Positions 33,451 through 42,580 of a DNA stretch of 64,000 nucleotides are shown in pieces (position 1 is the stretch's first letter; every line of letters starts with the position of its first letter). Source of the DNA: JACRDG01 sp963760985 (GTDB taxonomy: Bacteria > Desulfobacterota > Desulfomonilia > Desulfomonilales > Desulfomonilaceae). The notes beneath the pieces are model-generated. The model searched no databases, was not told the DNA's origin, and saw nothing but the letters and a program-made list of their open reading frames with translations. Location: positions 372,001 to 436,000 of the forward strand of contig CAVXFM010000010.1 in the NCBI GenBank assembly GCA_963760985.1, read 5' to 3'. Both the position numbers and the translations under genes were made by a program.

Positions 33451-33825
33451 TCACTTTTCCCCGAGAGCCTCGCTCACTACGTCCAACAACTCTTGCCTGG
33501 TGAATGGTTTGGCGAGCGCTTTCACCGCGCCCAGGCTCTTGGCTAAATGCAGGCAGGTGGCTCCGGTTGTCGCTTGTCCCCCACCGGAAATCGCCACTAT
33601 CTTCACTGCGGGGAACTCTCGCCTGAGTTCCATTATGGTTTCGATGCCCTCTTTTTCCGGCATGATGATGTCAGTAATAATGAGGTCTGGACGATTTTCA
33701 CGGTACAACTTCATACCGACGTTGCCGTCGGGGGCCTCGATCACTTGGTAACCGGCCTGAGTCAGAATACGTCCGCAAAGGGTCCGAATGGCAGCTTCGT
33801 CATCTATGACCAGAATCGAACTCAT
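33451..33825 (-). CDS. Single-domain response regulator
   Basis: 124 aa, consisting of a receiver only: SSILVIDDEAAIRTL at the start, phospho-acceptor in LIITDIIMPEKEG, a switch region with VAISGGG, and the conserved lysine in ALAKPFT. The ATG at 33825 is chosen because the receiver fold begins there and AAGGA lies upstream; the open frame upstream codes for no recognisable domain. It is the last gene downstream of the BarA-like kinase, GGDEF and PilZ-like genes, so it may be a phosphorelay intermediate for that group. Confidence 0.85.
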   Translation of the reverse strand: MSSILVIDDEAAIRTLCGRILTQAGYQVIEAPDGNVGMKLYRENRPDLIITDIIMPEKEGIETIMELRREFPAVKIVAISGGGQATTGATCLHLAKSLGAVKALAKPFTRQELLDVVSEALGEK

Positions 33826-33956
33826 ATCCGGCCGATCCTTTCGCCAACGCGTTTCTTGCGTTGTGGACTTTGCGACTGGGGCTTGTACCCCGCTTCCGCA
33901 ACGCGAAAGAGTCACTCTCCGGGTGAGGCCCAGTAACACCACGACAGTCGGTGCGC

Positions 33957-34493
33957 TCAGCCGCGGAGCGTGAGTGCTTGAATCAATTTCCGGAGTTCCT
34001 GCAAGGACCCTTCGGAGAAATCGACAATTTCGAAGCCGGCCGAAGTCTCTTGCCGGTCGGTCTGCCGTCGCACCCACCTGCACTGGGCTTCCAGAACAAA
34101 CGGATGGATGTCTGCAAAGTCGTCCGCCTGCAGGACCAGCGTCTTGCAGTCACCAACTATTACCGAAAGTCCAGCGACCTGTAAACCCTTTTCCGTGATG
34201 TCCCTCACTTGTCCCTCGACCGTGAGGTTCTCCGCGCCGTACACAGGCAGTCTCACAAACACGTAATTCCGCGTGATTTCTCTTTGCGTGTCCAGCCCTA
34301 CGCCATCGTCAGCAACCTGCACCCGGTAATCGAGTTCACTTTCTCTGACGGCTTTCGCCTCGACGAGCTTCACGAAGATACTCTCCAGGCCCTGTGAGGA
34401 AAGGCGGTACTTCTCTCTGAGTTGCAAATTTGTGAGACCGGCTCTTATGTCGCTGACCACGTCCTTTGCCCTGACTCTCCGTTTCTCGGTCAT
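33957..34493 (-). CDS. PilZ-like protein with N-terminal repeat-helix domain
   Basis: About 178 aa. The N-terminal ~55 residues (RVRAKDVVSDIRAGLTNLQL, then LREKYRLSSQGLESIF) match the helical module present twice in the protein at 39125. The rest (~65-175) looks like a PilZ-type beta barrel: VRDITEKGLQVAG corresponds to the second c-di-GMP-binding motif (D/N-x-S-x-x-G), here with T and K replacing S and a neutral residue, and a basic RWVRRQTDR strand follows. A canonical first RxxxR motif is not clear, so c-di-GMP binding is uncertain. The start at 34493 is chosen by comparison with the second module protein; the frame is open to 34532, overlapping the GGDEF stop. Confidence 0.65.
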   Translation of the reverse strand: MTEKRRVRAKDVVSDIRAGLTNLQLREKYRLSSQGLESIFVKLVEAKAVRESELDYRVQVADDGVGLDTQREITRNYVFVRLPVYGAENLTVEGQVRDITEKGLQVAGLSVIVGDCKTLVLQADDFADIHPFVLEAQCRWVRRQTDRQETSAGFEIVDFSEGSLQELRKLIQALTLRG

Positions 34494-34519
34494 AGGGTAC
34501 GCGCTCCCTCCCCTCTTGC

Positions 34520-35500
34520 TCATTGAACCCACTTTTCGGGAATAGCTCCGCTTGCTTCATGGTTCCCCATATGACGCGGGTCTGACTCCGACGCTTGCCA
34601 CACCTGGACCAGGTTGCGGCCTAGTTGTTTTGCCCGATAAAGCGCCTGATCGACTCCGCGAACCACTGCATCCATATCCAACTTTGCTTTCCCCTGGACG
34701 GACGCGATTCCCAAACTCATGGTGACCGAAAAAACCCCTTCCGGAGTCACGAGCGGCCTCTCGGACAAGGATTGGCGCAGTCGCTCTGCCATGTCCTGTG
34801 CACAGTGCTGATCGCACCCGGGCGACACCAAGAGAAACTCTTCTCCCCCATAACGCCCTACGACATCGTAGGACCGTACATGGGAAACCATCCGTGCGGC
34901 CACTTCTCGCAGTACGGCATCCCCTGCCAGGTGCCCGTACGTGTCGTTGATTCGCTTGAAGTGATCCAAGTCTGCGATAATGATCCCCACGGACGTGTTT
35001 TCCCTCAGGGAACGCTCCAATTCTCTGCGCAGCACGTCCATGACAGCCCTCCTATTCCAGAGACCCGTGAGGGGATCGTGTGAGGCTTGATACTCCGAGG
35101 CTGACAAAGCAGAGACAAGGTCCTGTTGGAGCTGAACTATGCGGGAACCTGCTCTTACACGCACATCAAGCTCATGGGCATCGAAAGGTTTGACGATGTA
35201 ATCGTCCGCTCCTGCTTCCAGGCCCTCTATCACATCTTCTTTCCTCGACTTCGCGGTTAGGAGGATGACGTACGTGTACGGCTGTTTTCCCATTTTCCGA
35301 ATCTCGCGGCATAACGCCACGCCATCCATGCCGGGCATCATCCAATCGAGAACCACCAGATGAGGCGCATCTTCTCGGTTCAGTATTTCCCACGCCTGGG
35401 AGCCGTCTGCGCAGGACACTATCTCGTACCCCCATTGGGTGAGGCGTGCTTCGAGCAGCCTTCTAGTGATACAGTCGTCTTCCGCTACCAGTATTCTCAA
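34520..35500 (-). CDS. Receiver-GGDEF response regulator (diguanylate cyclase)
   Basis: 326 aa. Receiver (~1-120: ILVAEDDCITRRLL; LVVLDWMMPGMDG; DDYIVKPFD) followed by a complete GGDEF domain: HDPLTGLWNR, DLDHFKRINDTYGH and the active-site RYGGEEF. An inhibitory RxxD site (RSYD) sits exactly five residues before GGEEF, so product inhibition by cyclic di-GMP is expected. A TTG start at 35500 is favoured because GAGGAGG precedes it by 6 nt; a GTG at 35515 is the alternative. Either start overlaps the 3' end of the BarA-like kinase (stop 35463), implying coupling and that the kinase feeds this receiver. Confidence 0.9.
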   Translation of the reverse strand: MRILVAEDDCITRRLLEARLTQWGYEIVSCADGSQAWEILNREDAPHLVVLDWMMPGMDGVALCREIRKMGKQPYTYVILLTAKSRKEDVIEGLEAGADDYIVKPFDAHELDVRVRAGSRIVQLQQDLVSALSASEYQASHDPLTGLWNRRAVMDVLRRELERSLRENTSVGIIIADLDHFKRINDTYGHLAGDAVLREVAARMVSHVRSYDVVGRYGGEEFLLVSPGCDQHCAQDMAERLRQSLSERPLVTPEGVFSVTMSLGIASVQGKAKLDMDAVVRGVDQALYRAKQLGRNLVQVWQASESDPRHMGNHEASGAIPEKWVQ

Positions 35501-38500
35501 GGTGTGCCTCCTCACCGAGTGCTGCGAGTTCTTCTCTCACCCAGTCCATGGCCCTTTCCAACTGCCTTATCGCGTCCGGAGCCCCCGCGAGGTTACGGGT
35601 TCTCCCCATGTCTTCAAGTCTCAGTGCAGCCTGGACCGCAGCCTCGGCTGCAAAGTTACTTACTGACCCTTTCAGGGAGTGCGCGGCCTTTTCCACCTGC
35701 AAAGGATTGTCCTCTTGAAGACCTTGTCTTATCTCTCGCAAAAGCCTCGGACAGTCGCGAACAAACAAATCCACGATCTCCCTCAAGAGATCAACGTCTC
35801 CACCTACCCGGTCCCAAAGTCCGTTTCTGTCTACAAGTGACTCTCTCACCAAAGCGGTGGCTCCTTGGGATCCGGCCGTTTCGCACTGGTCCAGCATTTG
35901 CTCGGTAGCCCTACGAAGATCATGGGCGTTGATTGGCTTGGAAACATATCCGTCCATGCCCGCGTCCAGGCATTTCTCTTTGTCCCCTTTCATCGCATAC
36001 GCGGTCATGGCGATCACCGGGGTGTGTTTCCCTCTCACATGCTCCCTGGTCCGCAGGTCCTCTTGTCGCTTCGAGACCATCCATCTGAGGCATTTGCACG
36101 TCCATCAGGACAAGATCGAATGTGAGGCGTTCCAAGGTTTCCAGTGCTTCCAGTCCGTTACCTGCAACGGTTGCGGTATGCCCCATACGCTCGAGCATTC
36201 TCACCGCGAGCTTCCGGTTTACCGGGTTGTCCTCCACGACGAGCACATTAAGCCTGCGCTTGCTCTCCCGAATGGAATGGCGAGTAAGCAGGGCCGGGCG
36301 AGACCGATCCTCCGGCGTGGAGTGCAATACCCTGGAAAGGGTAAAGAGCAACTCTGTCTGTTTCACCGGCTTCAACAAATACGCGGCTATACCTAATTTT
36401 ACGCAGCATGCGGCATCTCCACGCTCGCCAGAGGAAGTAAGCATGAGGATCACTGAGTCAGAAAGAGACGGATCCTGCGTGATATGCTCCACCAACTGAA
36501 AGCCGTCCATTTCCGGCATCATGCAATCGGTGATGACTGCAGGAAAGGGCTTGCCATCCCGGGAGGCTTTCCGCATCGCACTTAAGGCTGCCTGACCGCT
36601 GTTCACCGATGTCGGTTCCATGCCCGCGTAAAGCAGAGCTTGCTCCAGGATTCTGCGATTAGTGGCATTGTCATCCACGAGCAGGACCGACAAGGCCTTT
36701 AAGCTGTCGAGGTCCTCAACAGGCGTCGGCATGGCTCGGTCTTTTTGCCACACGGAAGCCAAGCGTAAAGTGGAAGGTGCTTCCTTTTCCCACCTGGCTT
36801 TCGACCCAAATCTTTCCTCCCATCATCTCGCAAAAGCGCGAAGAGATTGCCAACCCAAGTCCTGTACCTCCGTACCTTTCGGGAAGTCGATCCGTCAGCC
36901 TGCTCGAACGCGCTAAAGATAGTCTGTTGCTTCGCTTGAGGAATGCCTATCCCCGTATCCGCGACTGTGAGATGCAGGTCCACCTCCTCGTCAGTCTCCG
37001 ACGAAAGTTCTACGCTGAGGACTACCTCGCCCTGATCAGTGAACTTGATCGCGTTGCCCACCAGATTGGTAATGATCTGACGCAGGCGGCCCGGATCCCC
37101 TATCACCCCATCCGGAACCTCGGGGGGAATTTGGTAGAGCAATTCGATATTCTTCTGGTGGGCCTGCACCGCGACAATGGTCATGGTGTCCGCTATTGCG
37201 TCCCGAAGGGAGAAATCCACCTCTATAAGTTCCAGTTTCCCGGCTTCGATTTTGGAAAAATCAAGGATGTCGTTGATGAGTTTGAGCAAAGAATCTGCCG
37301 AGATCCTGACTGCGTCCAGATACTCATATTGTTCGGGAGTCAGCTCGGTGCTCAGAGCCAGTTCGGTCATGCCCATGATTCCATTCATAGGCGTGCGAAT
37401 CTCGTGGCTCATGTTGGCCAGGAAATCACTTTTCGCGCGACTGGCCTCCTCCGCGGCCTTGCGAGCCTCGATCATGACGCGTTCCACTTCCTTGCGTTCG
37501 GTGATGTCCTCGGAAATCCCCAGAAGATATTGTGGTCTTCCTGTATCGTCCATGATGGGGAGTTTCTTGGAATGCATGACTCTCGACCCCCTGTGTTTGG
37601 TGTCCACAGGCTGCTCCGGTATGGACAACAGCTGCCCTGACGCGAGAGCCGCGCGATCCTGGACGTCGAATCTTTCTGCCTGAGCCCGAGGAAAGACCTG
37701 GTGGGTGGTCTTGCCCATGACCTCATCGGATGAGTACCCGTACAGCTCCTCACTGGCCCTATTCCAAAGAAGGTATTTCAACTCCTCAGCATCTTTGAGA
37801 AATACGGGGGTGGGAAGATTCTCGACTATGGTGCTGAGCAGCGACCTGACGCGTCTCGTTTCTTCTTCAGCCTTATTGCGTTCGGTCACATCGCGTAGTA
37901 TGACCAGCATTCCCAAAGGATTTCCGGAGACGTCATGATATTGCGATGCGCTCAAACGCACGTCCACGAGACCGCCGTCTTTGGTGAGCCTCTTCGTCTC
38001 GAACCCGCTCAGAGCCTCGCCCGTGTCCATGACGCGCTTTACAGCAGCTCCGGTGCCTATTCGTTCGGAATCGGGCACAAAGGGAATGCGCTGTCCGGAA
38101 ACCTCTTCCAGAGTCCAACCGAACATGTGCACGAACGAATCATTGACGTACAGGGGATACCCTTCCAGGTCGTACACCACGATTGCGTCAGGACTCGAGC
38201 TGAGCAGAGAGCGGTAAAGTTCCTGAGCCTTATTTGCCTCTTCATATAAGCTCTTGTACATTTCCTCACTCTTTGCCAGAGCTTCTTCTGCGTTTCGGCG
38301 CGAGGAAATGTCCCTGTTGGAGGATCGCCGGCCTAACCATGCTCCCCCATCTCCAAAGACGGGTTGACACACGTGATTGATCCATCGCACGTCGCCGTTG
38401 CGATGTATGATTCGGAAGTCCAGAGAGTGGCCTGCTTTCTGGGATCGCAGGAGAGATTGTCGAAAATGGCCAGTGACCTCTGCAACGTCGTCTGGGTGGA

Positions 38501-38900
38501 TGATTTCTTGGAACAGCTTTGGCCTGGCGAGAAACTCCTCCGCAGCGTACCCTGTCACTGCTTTGCATGACGGAGAAACCCATAGGAACGTTCCGTCCAC
38601 ATCGGTCCACGATTCCCAGTCATGGGTGAAGTCCGCGACCGTCCGGTAACGCTTTTCGCTTTCCATCAAGGCCAGTTCTGTGGCCCGTTGGCGAGCAAAA
38701 GTCCTTGAGACGATCAGGCCAAACAATAAAAAACACAGCGTCACCACAGACCGCAGGTACAGCGCGTGGGGAGACACATCGAGGATCAGGGAATTCCAGA
38801 AGGATTTTTCGTGGAACGCGACTGATTCGAGAATCGCGTCACTCACACAAATCAGGAGAAAGAATGCTACTGCCAGACCAATTGCCCTACATGGTTTCAT
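35463..38900 (-). CDS. BarA-like hybrid histidine kinase: 2 TM, PAS x3, HisKA, HATPase, two receivers, Hpt; three frameshifts
   Basis: 1144 aa when restored. Two membrane helices (AIGLAVAFFLLICVSDAILE and VVTLCFLLFGLIV) enclose a ~40-residue periplasmic loop. Then come three PAS domains, HisKA (FLANMSHEIRTPMNGIMGM), HATPase (NLVGNAIKFT), receiver 1 (AVITDCMMPEMDG), receiver 2 (LVLMDVQMPQMDG) and a C-terminal Hpt with HSLKGS. Breaks: ~36876 (extra base at GTAC; restores SRKYGGTGLGLAISS), ~36745 (run of five T on the + strand, four expected) and ~36067 (extra G; restores LEATRDLRTREHVRG, matching the paralogue at 12829). Removing three bases makes the span divisible by three. GGAGAACTCGCT precedes the ATG at 38900. 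Confidence 0.87.
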
Positions 38901-39124
38901 AGCGAGTTCTCCGTTACGAAAGACGTTCCGCATCTCCCCCCCCTGCGATTGCGGTGACCGTGGGATCACCGGTTTCGGAGTACCTGTTCATATCCTTCAA
39001 TTTCATCCCTCGTGCGACTTGAACGAACGCAGCAGATCTGAGAGAGTCGTCCTTCCCGGGAGGTCCCTCCGTCAGCCACGCGGGAGTCGGGAAGACCATG
39101 ATTCCATGAAGCCACGAGTCGCTT

Positions 39125-39829
39125 TTATTCCCAGACCGCTGGTCCGCCGCGTTTCTTATCAGTCTTGACTTTGGCGAATACGACTCCGCAATACGGGCAC
39201 GAATCAGCATATTCGTCAGGTCTCGGTCTTCCGCATTTTGGGCAGGGCCCCTCGGAGTGTCCGCGCCGAGATCCCTGTGAACCGGCTCGTGGATCTTCGG
39301 AGGGGAAAGGCCCGTCCACCACCCACGATTCCCGTTTCGCGGCGAGCGAGCGGACAGGCACGTCCTCGATCTTGCGGTAATCCTCCAGTGCGCCGGACAA
39401 TTCTTGGGTGAGATCGATCGCGGTGGAATCTTCGATCTCAGGAAGTTCCATCTGGTGCAGTTCGGCACACTTCCGCTCCCGGTGGTGGAATTCGTATTCA
39501 CTCAGCACGCGTTTTGCCAGGAGTTGCTCGTACACACTCTTCAGGAGTTCCGGACTGAGCGAATACCTTTTCATGAGCGCGAAATCGTCCGGGGTCGCAC
39601 GAAAGGTTTTAATGAAATCTTTGGCACTAATGGAGATCCTTTCGGACACAGGACAGCCATTGGTGGGTTCCGCCTCGTAAGCAGGGGTTGAAGTTAATTT
39701 CCGAACCGCAGATTTCACTTTTGGCAAGCTGCGCACCGAGAGTCCGTATTTCTCCATGAGTGCGGCGTCGGCCATGCCTGCCTCGATATCCGCGAGGATC
39801 GCCCTGGCGCTAATGCGGATGTGCTTCAT
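39125..39829 (-). CDS. Zinc-ribbon protein with duplicated helical module
   Basis: 234 aa, start at the ATG preceded by GGAGGGAACAGC. Two copies of a ~45-residue helical module occur at ~4-45 (IRISARAILADIEAGMADAA, LMEKYGLS) and ~64-115 (ISISAKDFIKTFRATPDDFA, LMKRYSLSPELLKSVY). The module also occurs once in the PilZ-like protein at 33957. The C-terminus has a four-cysteine zinc ribbon (CPKCGRPRPDEYADSCPYCG). The middle is charged and probably unstructured. The function is unknown. The module's pattern, DI-x-x-GM-x-D-x-x-LM-x-KY-x-LS, looks like a small winged-helix-like or oligomerisation unit. Confidence 0.7.
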   Translation of the reverse strand: MKHIRISARAILADIEAGMADAALMEKYGLSVRSLPKVKSAVRKLTSTPAYEAEPTNGCPVSERISISAKDFIKTFRATPDDFALMKRYSLSPELLKSVYEQLLAKRVLSEYEFHHRERKCAELHQMELPEIEDSTAIDLTQELSGALEDYRKIEDVPVRSLAAKRESWVVDGPFPSEDPRAGSQGSRRGHSEGPCPKCGRPRPDEYADSCPYCGVVFAKVKTDKKRGGPAVWE

Positions 39830-40347
39830 GCTGTTCCCTCCGTGTGCCTCCGGTCTATCTATTAGCAATTTTCGTGCCGGATGCAGTTCTGGCTATGTCG
39901 ATGCCTAAAACCAGCTCCAGTAGGCCAGTGCGCTCTCTGCCTCGTGCGCGGGACTTCCTCCCGTGCCTGTTCTCGAGGTAGTTCAATGTACAAAAAACCA
40001 ACAGAGATTGTTGAGGCACGGAATATCGTGTCGTTACGGCTCGGCAGTGTGTGTTTTCCACGCAGTTTGGGAAAGCGGAGCACCAAACGTGTGTGTCCTT
40101 TTCTTCCGGAAACCTGACCCGCTCATCGGGGGTGAGCGAGATTGTGCAAAAAAAGGCTGGTGAAGGCGACCGAAGGGATCTCCGTATTGCCGAGTTCTGG
40201 GAGAAGTCGCGCGAAGCGATTCCGCGGCGGAGAGATTTGTGAGAATTTGCTTTGGCAGGCTCCTACGGAATTGACGGGTGGGGGGGGTGTGATAGCGTCC
40301 AAGGTAGTCCATTTGTTATCCAAGAACAGAAAAGGCCACCGGGGGGC
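39830..40347. other. Intergenic region between divergent genes
   Basis: About 520 bases separating the zinc-ribbon gene (- strand) and the outer-membrane protein gene (+ strand). No gene was seen. At 40068-40105 the sequence TTTGGGAAAGCGGAGCACC, then AAACGTGTGTG, resembles 57911-57938 (TTTAGGAAACGGAGCACTAA, then ATATGTCCG), a possible short dispersed repeat. Confidence 0.4.
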
Positions 40348-41451
40348 ATGAGGCCGATTGAGGAGGTAGCGAGATGCGTCGTGCAGCAGTACCCGCTTGC
40401 TCTTTTAATCGTGTTGATGTCCGCGGGGACATCCTTGTCGCAACAAGCTGGCTGGGGCTTCTTGCCTTCGGGGGATCAGGGCCCCTTCCTGCGGTTCGGC
40501 GACCCTGTTTTCAAGGTAGATTGGAACAACGTGAAGTCTGATTTTGACGCACGCTACACCGAGCTTCCTTTTGACTGGAGTCGAGGCAACTTTCCTTTTC
40601 CGGTGGACAAGCAATTGACCGCCGGGTATCGGTCCCAGGGAGCTCGCCTGTGGCTGACAGAGTTAATTGGTTTGGGCAATTCTCTCGCACTGAATTTGGA
40701 GGGAGCTTACCTGCTGCCTTCAACGTCGCACGATTCATCGTGGAGTTTTGACAGTCGCCTCTCGGACACTTTTCCTTACGTATTGGGCTGGCAACCAGCC
40801 ACCCGCACTGAATGGTGGCTCGTGGATGGCCAGGTGCGCTACAATGTGCAAGGCGGTGCGTATAAGCTCCTGGCAGGTCTGCGGTCCGATAAGTTCGATT
40901 CGCGGTTTACGGATTTCCCCTTTGTTTCCCTCGCTCTTTTGCCGGCTGGTGCAGGGTTCGTCAATGCGTTGACCCCCGACATGCGATCCGATGTCACGGT
41001 GACCACGTGGATTCCCTATGTGGGGGTGGAACTCCGTTCGCTAACCGGCGGGTTCGATTTTTCGGCTCAGCTCATTGCTGCTCCCTGGATAAGCCCTCGG
41101 CTTAAGGATGGGCTCACCGCAGGCGGGTGGTCCGCTGGCGGGACGCCTCCAGGAACTGGCTCGAGCGTGTCTGACCGGTACGAGATCTCGACCAGCGCAA
41201 AAAGTGGGTATCTTTACGAAATGACCGCGCAGTGTGCGTTCCTGTCCGCAGGTTTCGGCAAGTTCGGTCTGTTTGCGAAGGGCACCTGGATGCGCGCGAG
41301 TTTTCGAGGAAGTATCGACTTTCACACCACACGGATCACTCCTTCCGGTCCGGACCCAGGAGCTGCGTTTCCCTTGCCCAGTGTCGCGTACACCAGGCGT
41401 GGGATAGCTTTGGGCGGGTCTTATTCTTTGGCGTTTGTGTCCCCGATGTAA
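40348..41451 (+). CDS. Predicted outer-membrane beta-barrel protein of unknown function
   Basis: 367 aa from the ATG at 40348 (an earlier in-frame start would only add a non-signal extension). The N-terminus is a signal peptide (YPLALLIVLMSAGTSLSQQA). The mature part is rich in aromatic residues, Gly and alternating hydrophobic strands (ARLWLTELIGLGNSLALNLE; YLYEMTAQCAFLSAGFGKFG; GIALGGSYSLAFVSPM), as in 10-12-strand barrels. No protease or porin signature was recognised. It probably sits in the outer membrane. Confidence 0.65.
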   Translation: MRPIEEVARCVVQQYPLALLIVLMSAGTSLSQQAGWGFLPSGDQGPFLRFGDPVFKVDWNNVKSDFDARYTELPFDWSRGNFPFPVDKQLTAGYRSQGARLWLTELIGLGNSLALNLEGAYLLPSTSHDSSWSFDSRLSDTFPYVLGWQPATRTEWWLVDGQVRYNVQGGAYKLLAGLRSDKFDSRFTDFPFVSLALLPAGAGFVNALTPDMRSDVTVTTWIPYVGVELRSLTGGFDFSAQLIAAPWISPRLKDGLTAGGWSAGGTPPGTGSSVSDRYEISTSAKSGYLYEMTAQCAFLSAGFGKFGLFAKGTWMRASFRGSIDFHTTRITPSGPDPGAAFPLPSVAYTRRGIALGGSYSLAFVSPM

Positions 41452-41494
41452 CGGGGGAACTTACCTCTACCCCGACTAGCCGTGGGGAGCGGCG

Positions 41495-41774
41495 ATGCTT
41501 CACGTACCTGCGAGATGACGAGCGACTGGCATTGATCAGACTTGGGCGGTATCAAGGGCTCAGAGGCCCCGGACTTGTCTGGTTCCTGCCTATTGTCGAC
41601 AAGGTGCAGCGTCTCCGCGTGGGTGACACAGGAGACTTGGTTGCTCAAGGGCTGGCCCGGTTCGGGGACATGACCATTCCCGTCACGAGTGATCGGGTCT
41701 CAGGCTCGCGAGTGCAGATCGCGGGTTTTGATGACTTGCTCTCGCCGAGTTGCCCACGCGTCGTGCCCGCGTGA
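41495..41774 (+). CDS. Mini SPFH-N/NfeD-like protein, one frameshift at GTAC
   Basis: The ATG at 41495 follows GGGGAGCGGCG, but that frame stops after eight codons. One base removed at the GTAC (41504-41507) joins it to LRDDERLALIRLGRYQGLRG, a good match to the start of prohibitin/stomatin (SPFH) domains, with PGLVWFLPIVDKVQRLRVGD next. The protein then runs into GLARFGDMTIPVTSDRV, which resembles the OB-fold end of NfeD proteins. At ~92 aa it has the edges of both families but no full SPFH domain and no transmembrane segment. It could be a genuine small protein or a deletion-fusion remnant of a slipin-NfeD pair. Confidence 0.55.
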
Positions 41775-41999
41775 GCTTCTGCGCGCGGGTTGCTGACGCG
41801 GTGACAGACAGCGTCCCGCGTTCCCGTCTTGCTCTTCCGTTTCTTTTCCCTACTCGACTCCTTGGGTTTTCACGCATACCGACGTACCAGCCATCCGACA
41901 CTTAGTGACCCTGGCTCGCGGGGAAGGATTCGTGCGCGGGCATTCTCGTTTTGCGAAACAGCAGGGGCGGGGCTTGCAGGTGGCCGCGGGATGTGTTAG

Positions 42000-42011
42000 A
42001 TATCACGATAT
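42000..42011. promoter_or_regulatory. Palindrome overlapping the padR start, candidate operator
   Basis: ATATCACGATAT is a perfect 5-2-5 inverted repeat whose last bases are the first two of the PadR start codon. PadR regulators often repress their own gene through such dyads. No second copy was noticed at the modB start. Confidence 0.35.
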
Positions 42012-42579
42012 GACTAGTCAAGACACGACTACCAAGAACCTCCAGGGTGCGTTCAACTCGGCCGAATATCCTATCCTGGGCGTGCTGAGCCTGGCTCCGG
42101 TGCACGGTTACGATGTGTGGCGGTACCTCAAGGATCACCTCGGGGCCGTGTGGCAACTGGGCCGAAGCCAAGTGTACGGCTTGTTGGCTCAGATGGAACG
42201 AAACGGCTTGGTGCGGCACGAGAGAGTGGACCAGACGAACTTGCCCGCGCGGAAAGTGTTCTCGCTTACCCCGGAGGGACAGCGAGTGATCGATCAATGG
42301 ATCCAAGAACCCGTCCGTCGTGTCCGGGACTTTCGGCTCGAGTTCCCTACAAAATTTCATTTTGCCCAGGCATGTTCGACCGAGCTTGCTCGCGAGTTGG
42401 TCAGGGTTCAGGTGAAGACATGTCTCGAAAAGAGAGCGTACCTTGAAAGGGCGATGACTCGCTCTCAATCGGATATCGAGCGACAAATCTTCGAATACCG
42501 GATTCAGGTCGTTGACGCTACGGTGAAGTGGTTGCAGGGCCTCTTGCGTAATCCGCCACGTGGGAAAGGAATTAAGTAA
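42010..42579 (+). CDS. PadR family transcriptional regulator
   Basis: 189 aa from the ATG at 42010. Residues ~16-95 form the PadR winged helix: EYPILGVLSLAPVHGYDVWR, VWQLGRSQVYGLLAQMERNG and the wing RKVFSLTPEGQRVIDQWI. The C-terminal ~90 residues are the helical Vir_act_alpha_C-type dimerisation part. PadR proteins repress genes in response to small aromatic ligands or drugs; the ligand here is unknown. It is followed by an R1 repeat and modB; 171 bases separate it from modB, so an operon is not certain. A long open frame on the opposite strand is a shadow. Confidence 0.87.
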   Translation: MTSQDTTTKNLQGAFNSAEYPILGVLSLAPVHGYDVWRYLKDHLGAVWQLGRSQVYGLLAQMERNGLVRHERVDQTNLPARKVFSLTPEGQRVIDQWIQEPVRRVRDFRLEFPTKFHFAQACSTELARELVRVQVKTCLEKRAYLERAMTRSQSDIERQIFEYRIQVVDATVKWLQGLLRNPPRGKGIK

Positions 42580-42580
42580 A

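Noticed and set aside
41451..41495. The mini SPFH/NfeD frame as an in-frame extension of the barrel gene
   Set aside because: It is in a different frame, and the barrel ends normally with a C-terminal strand.
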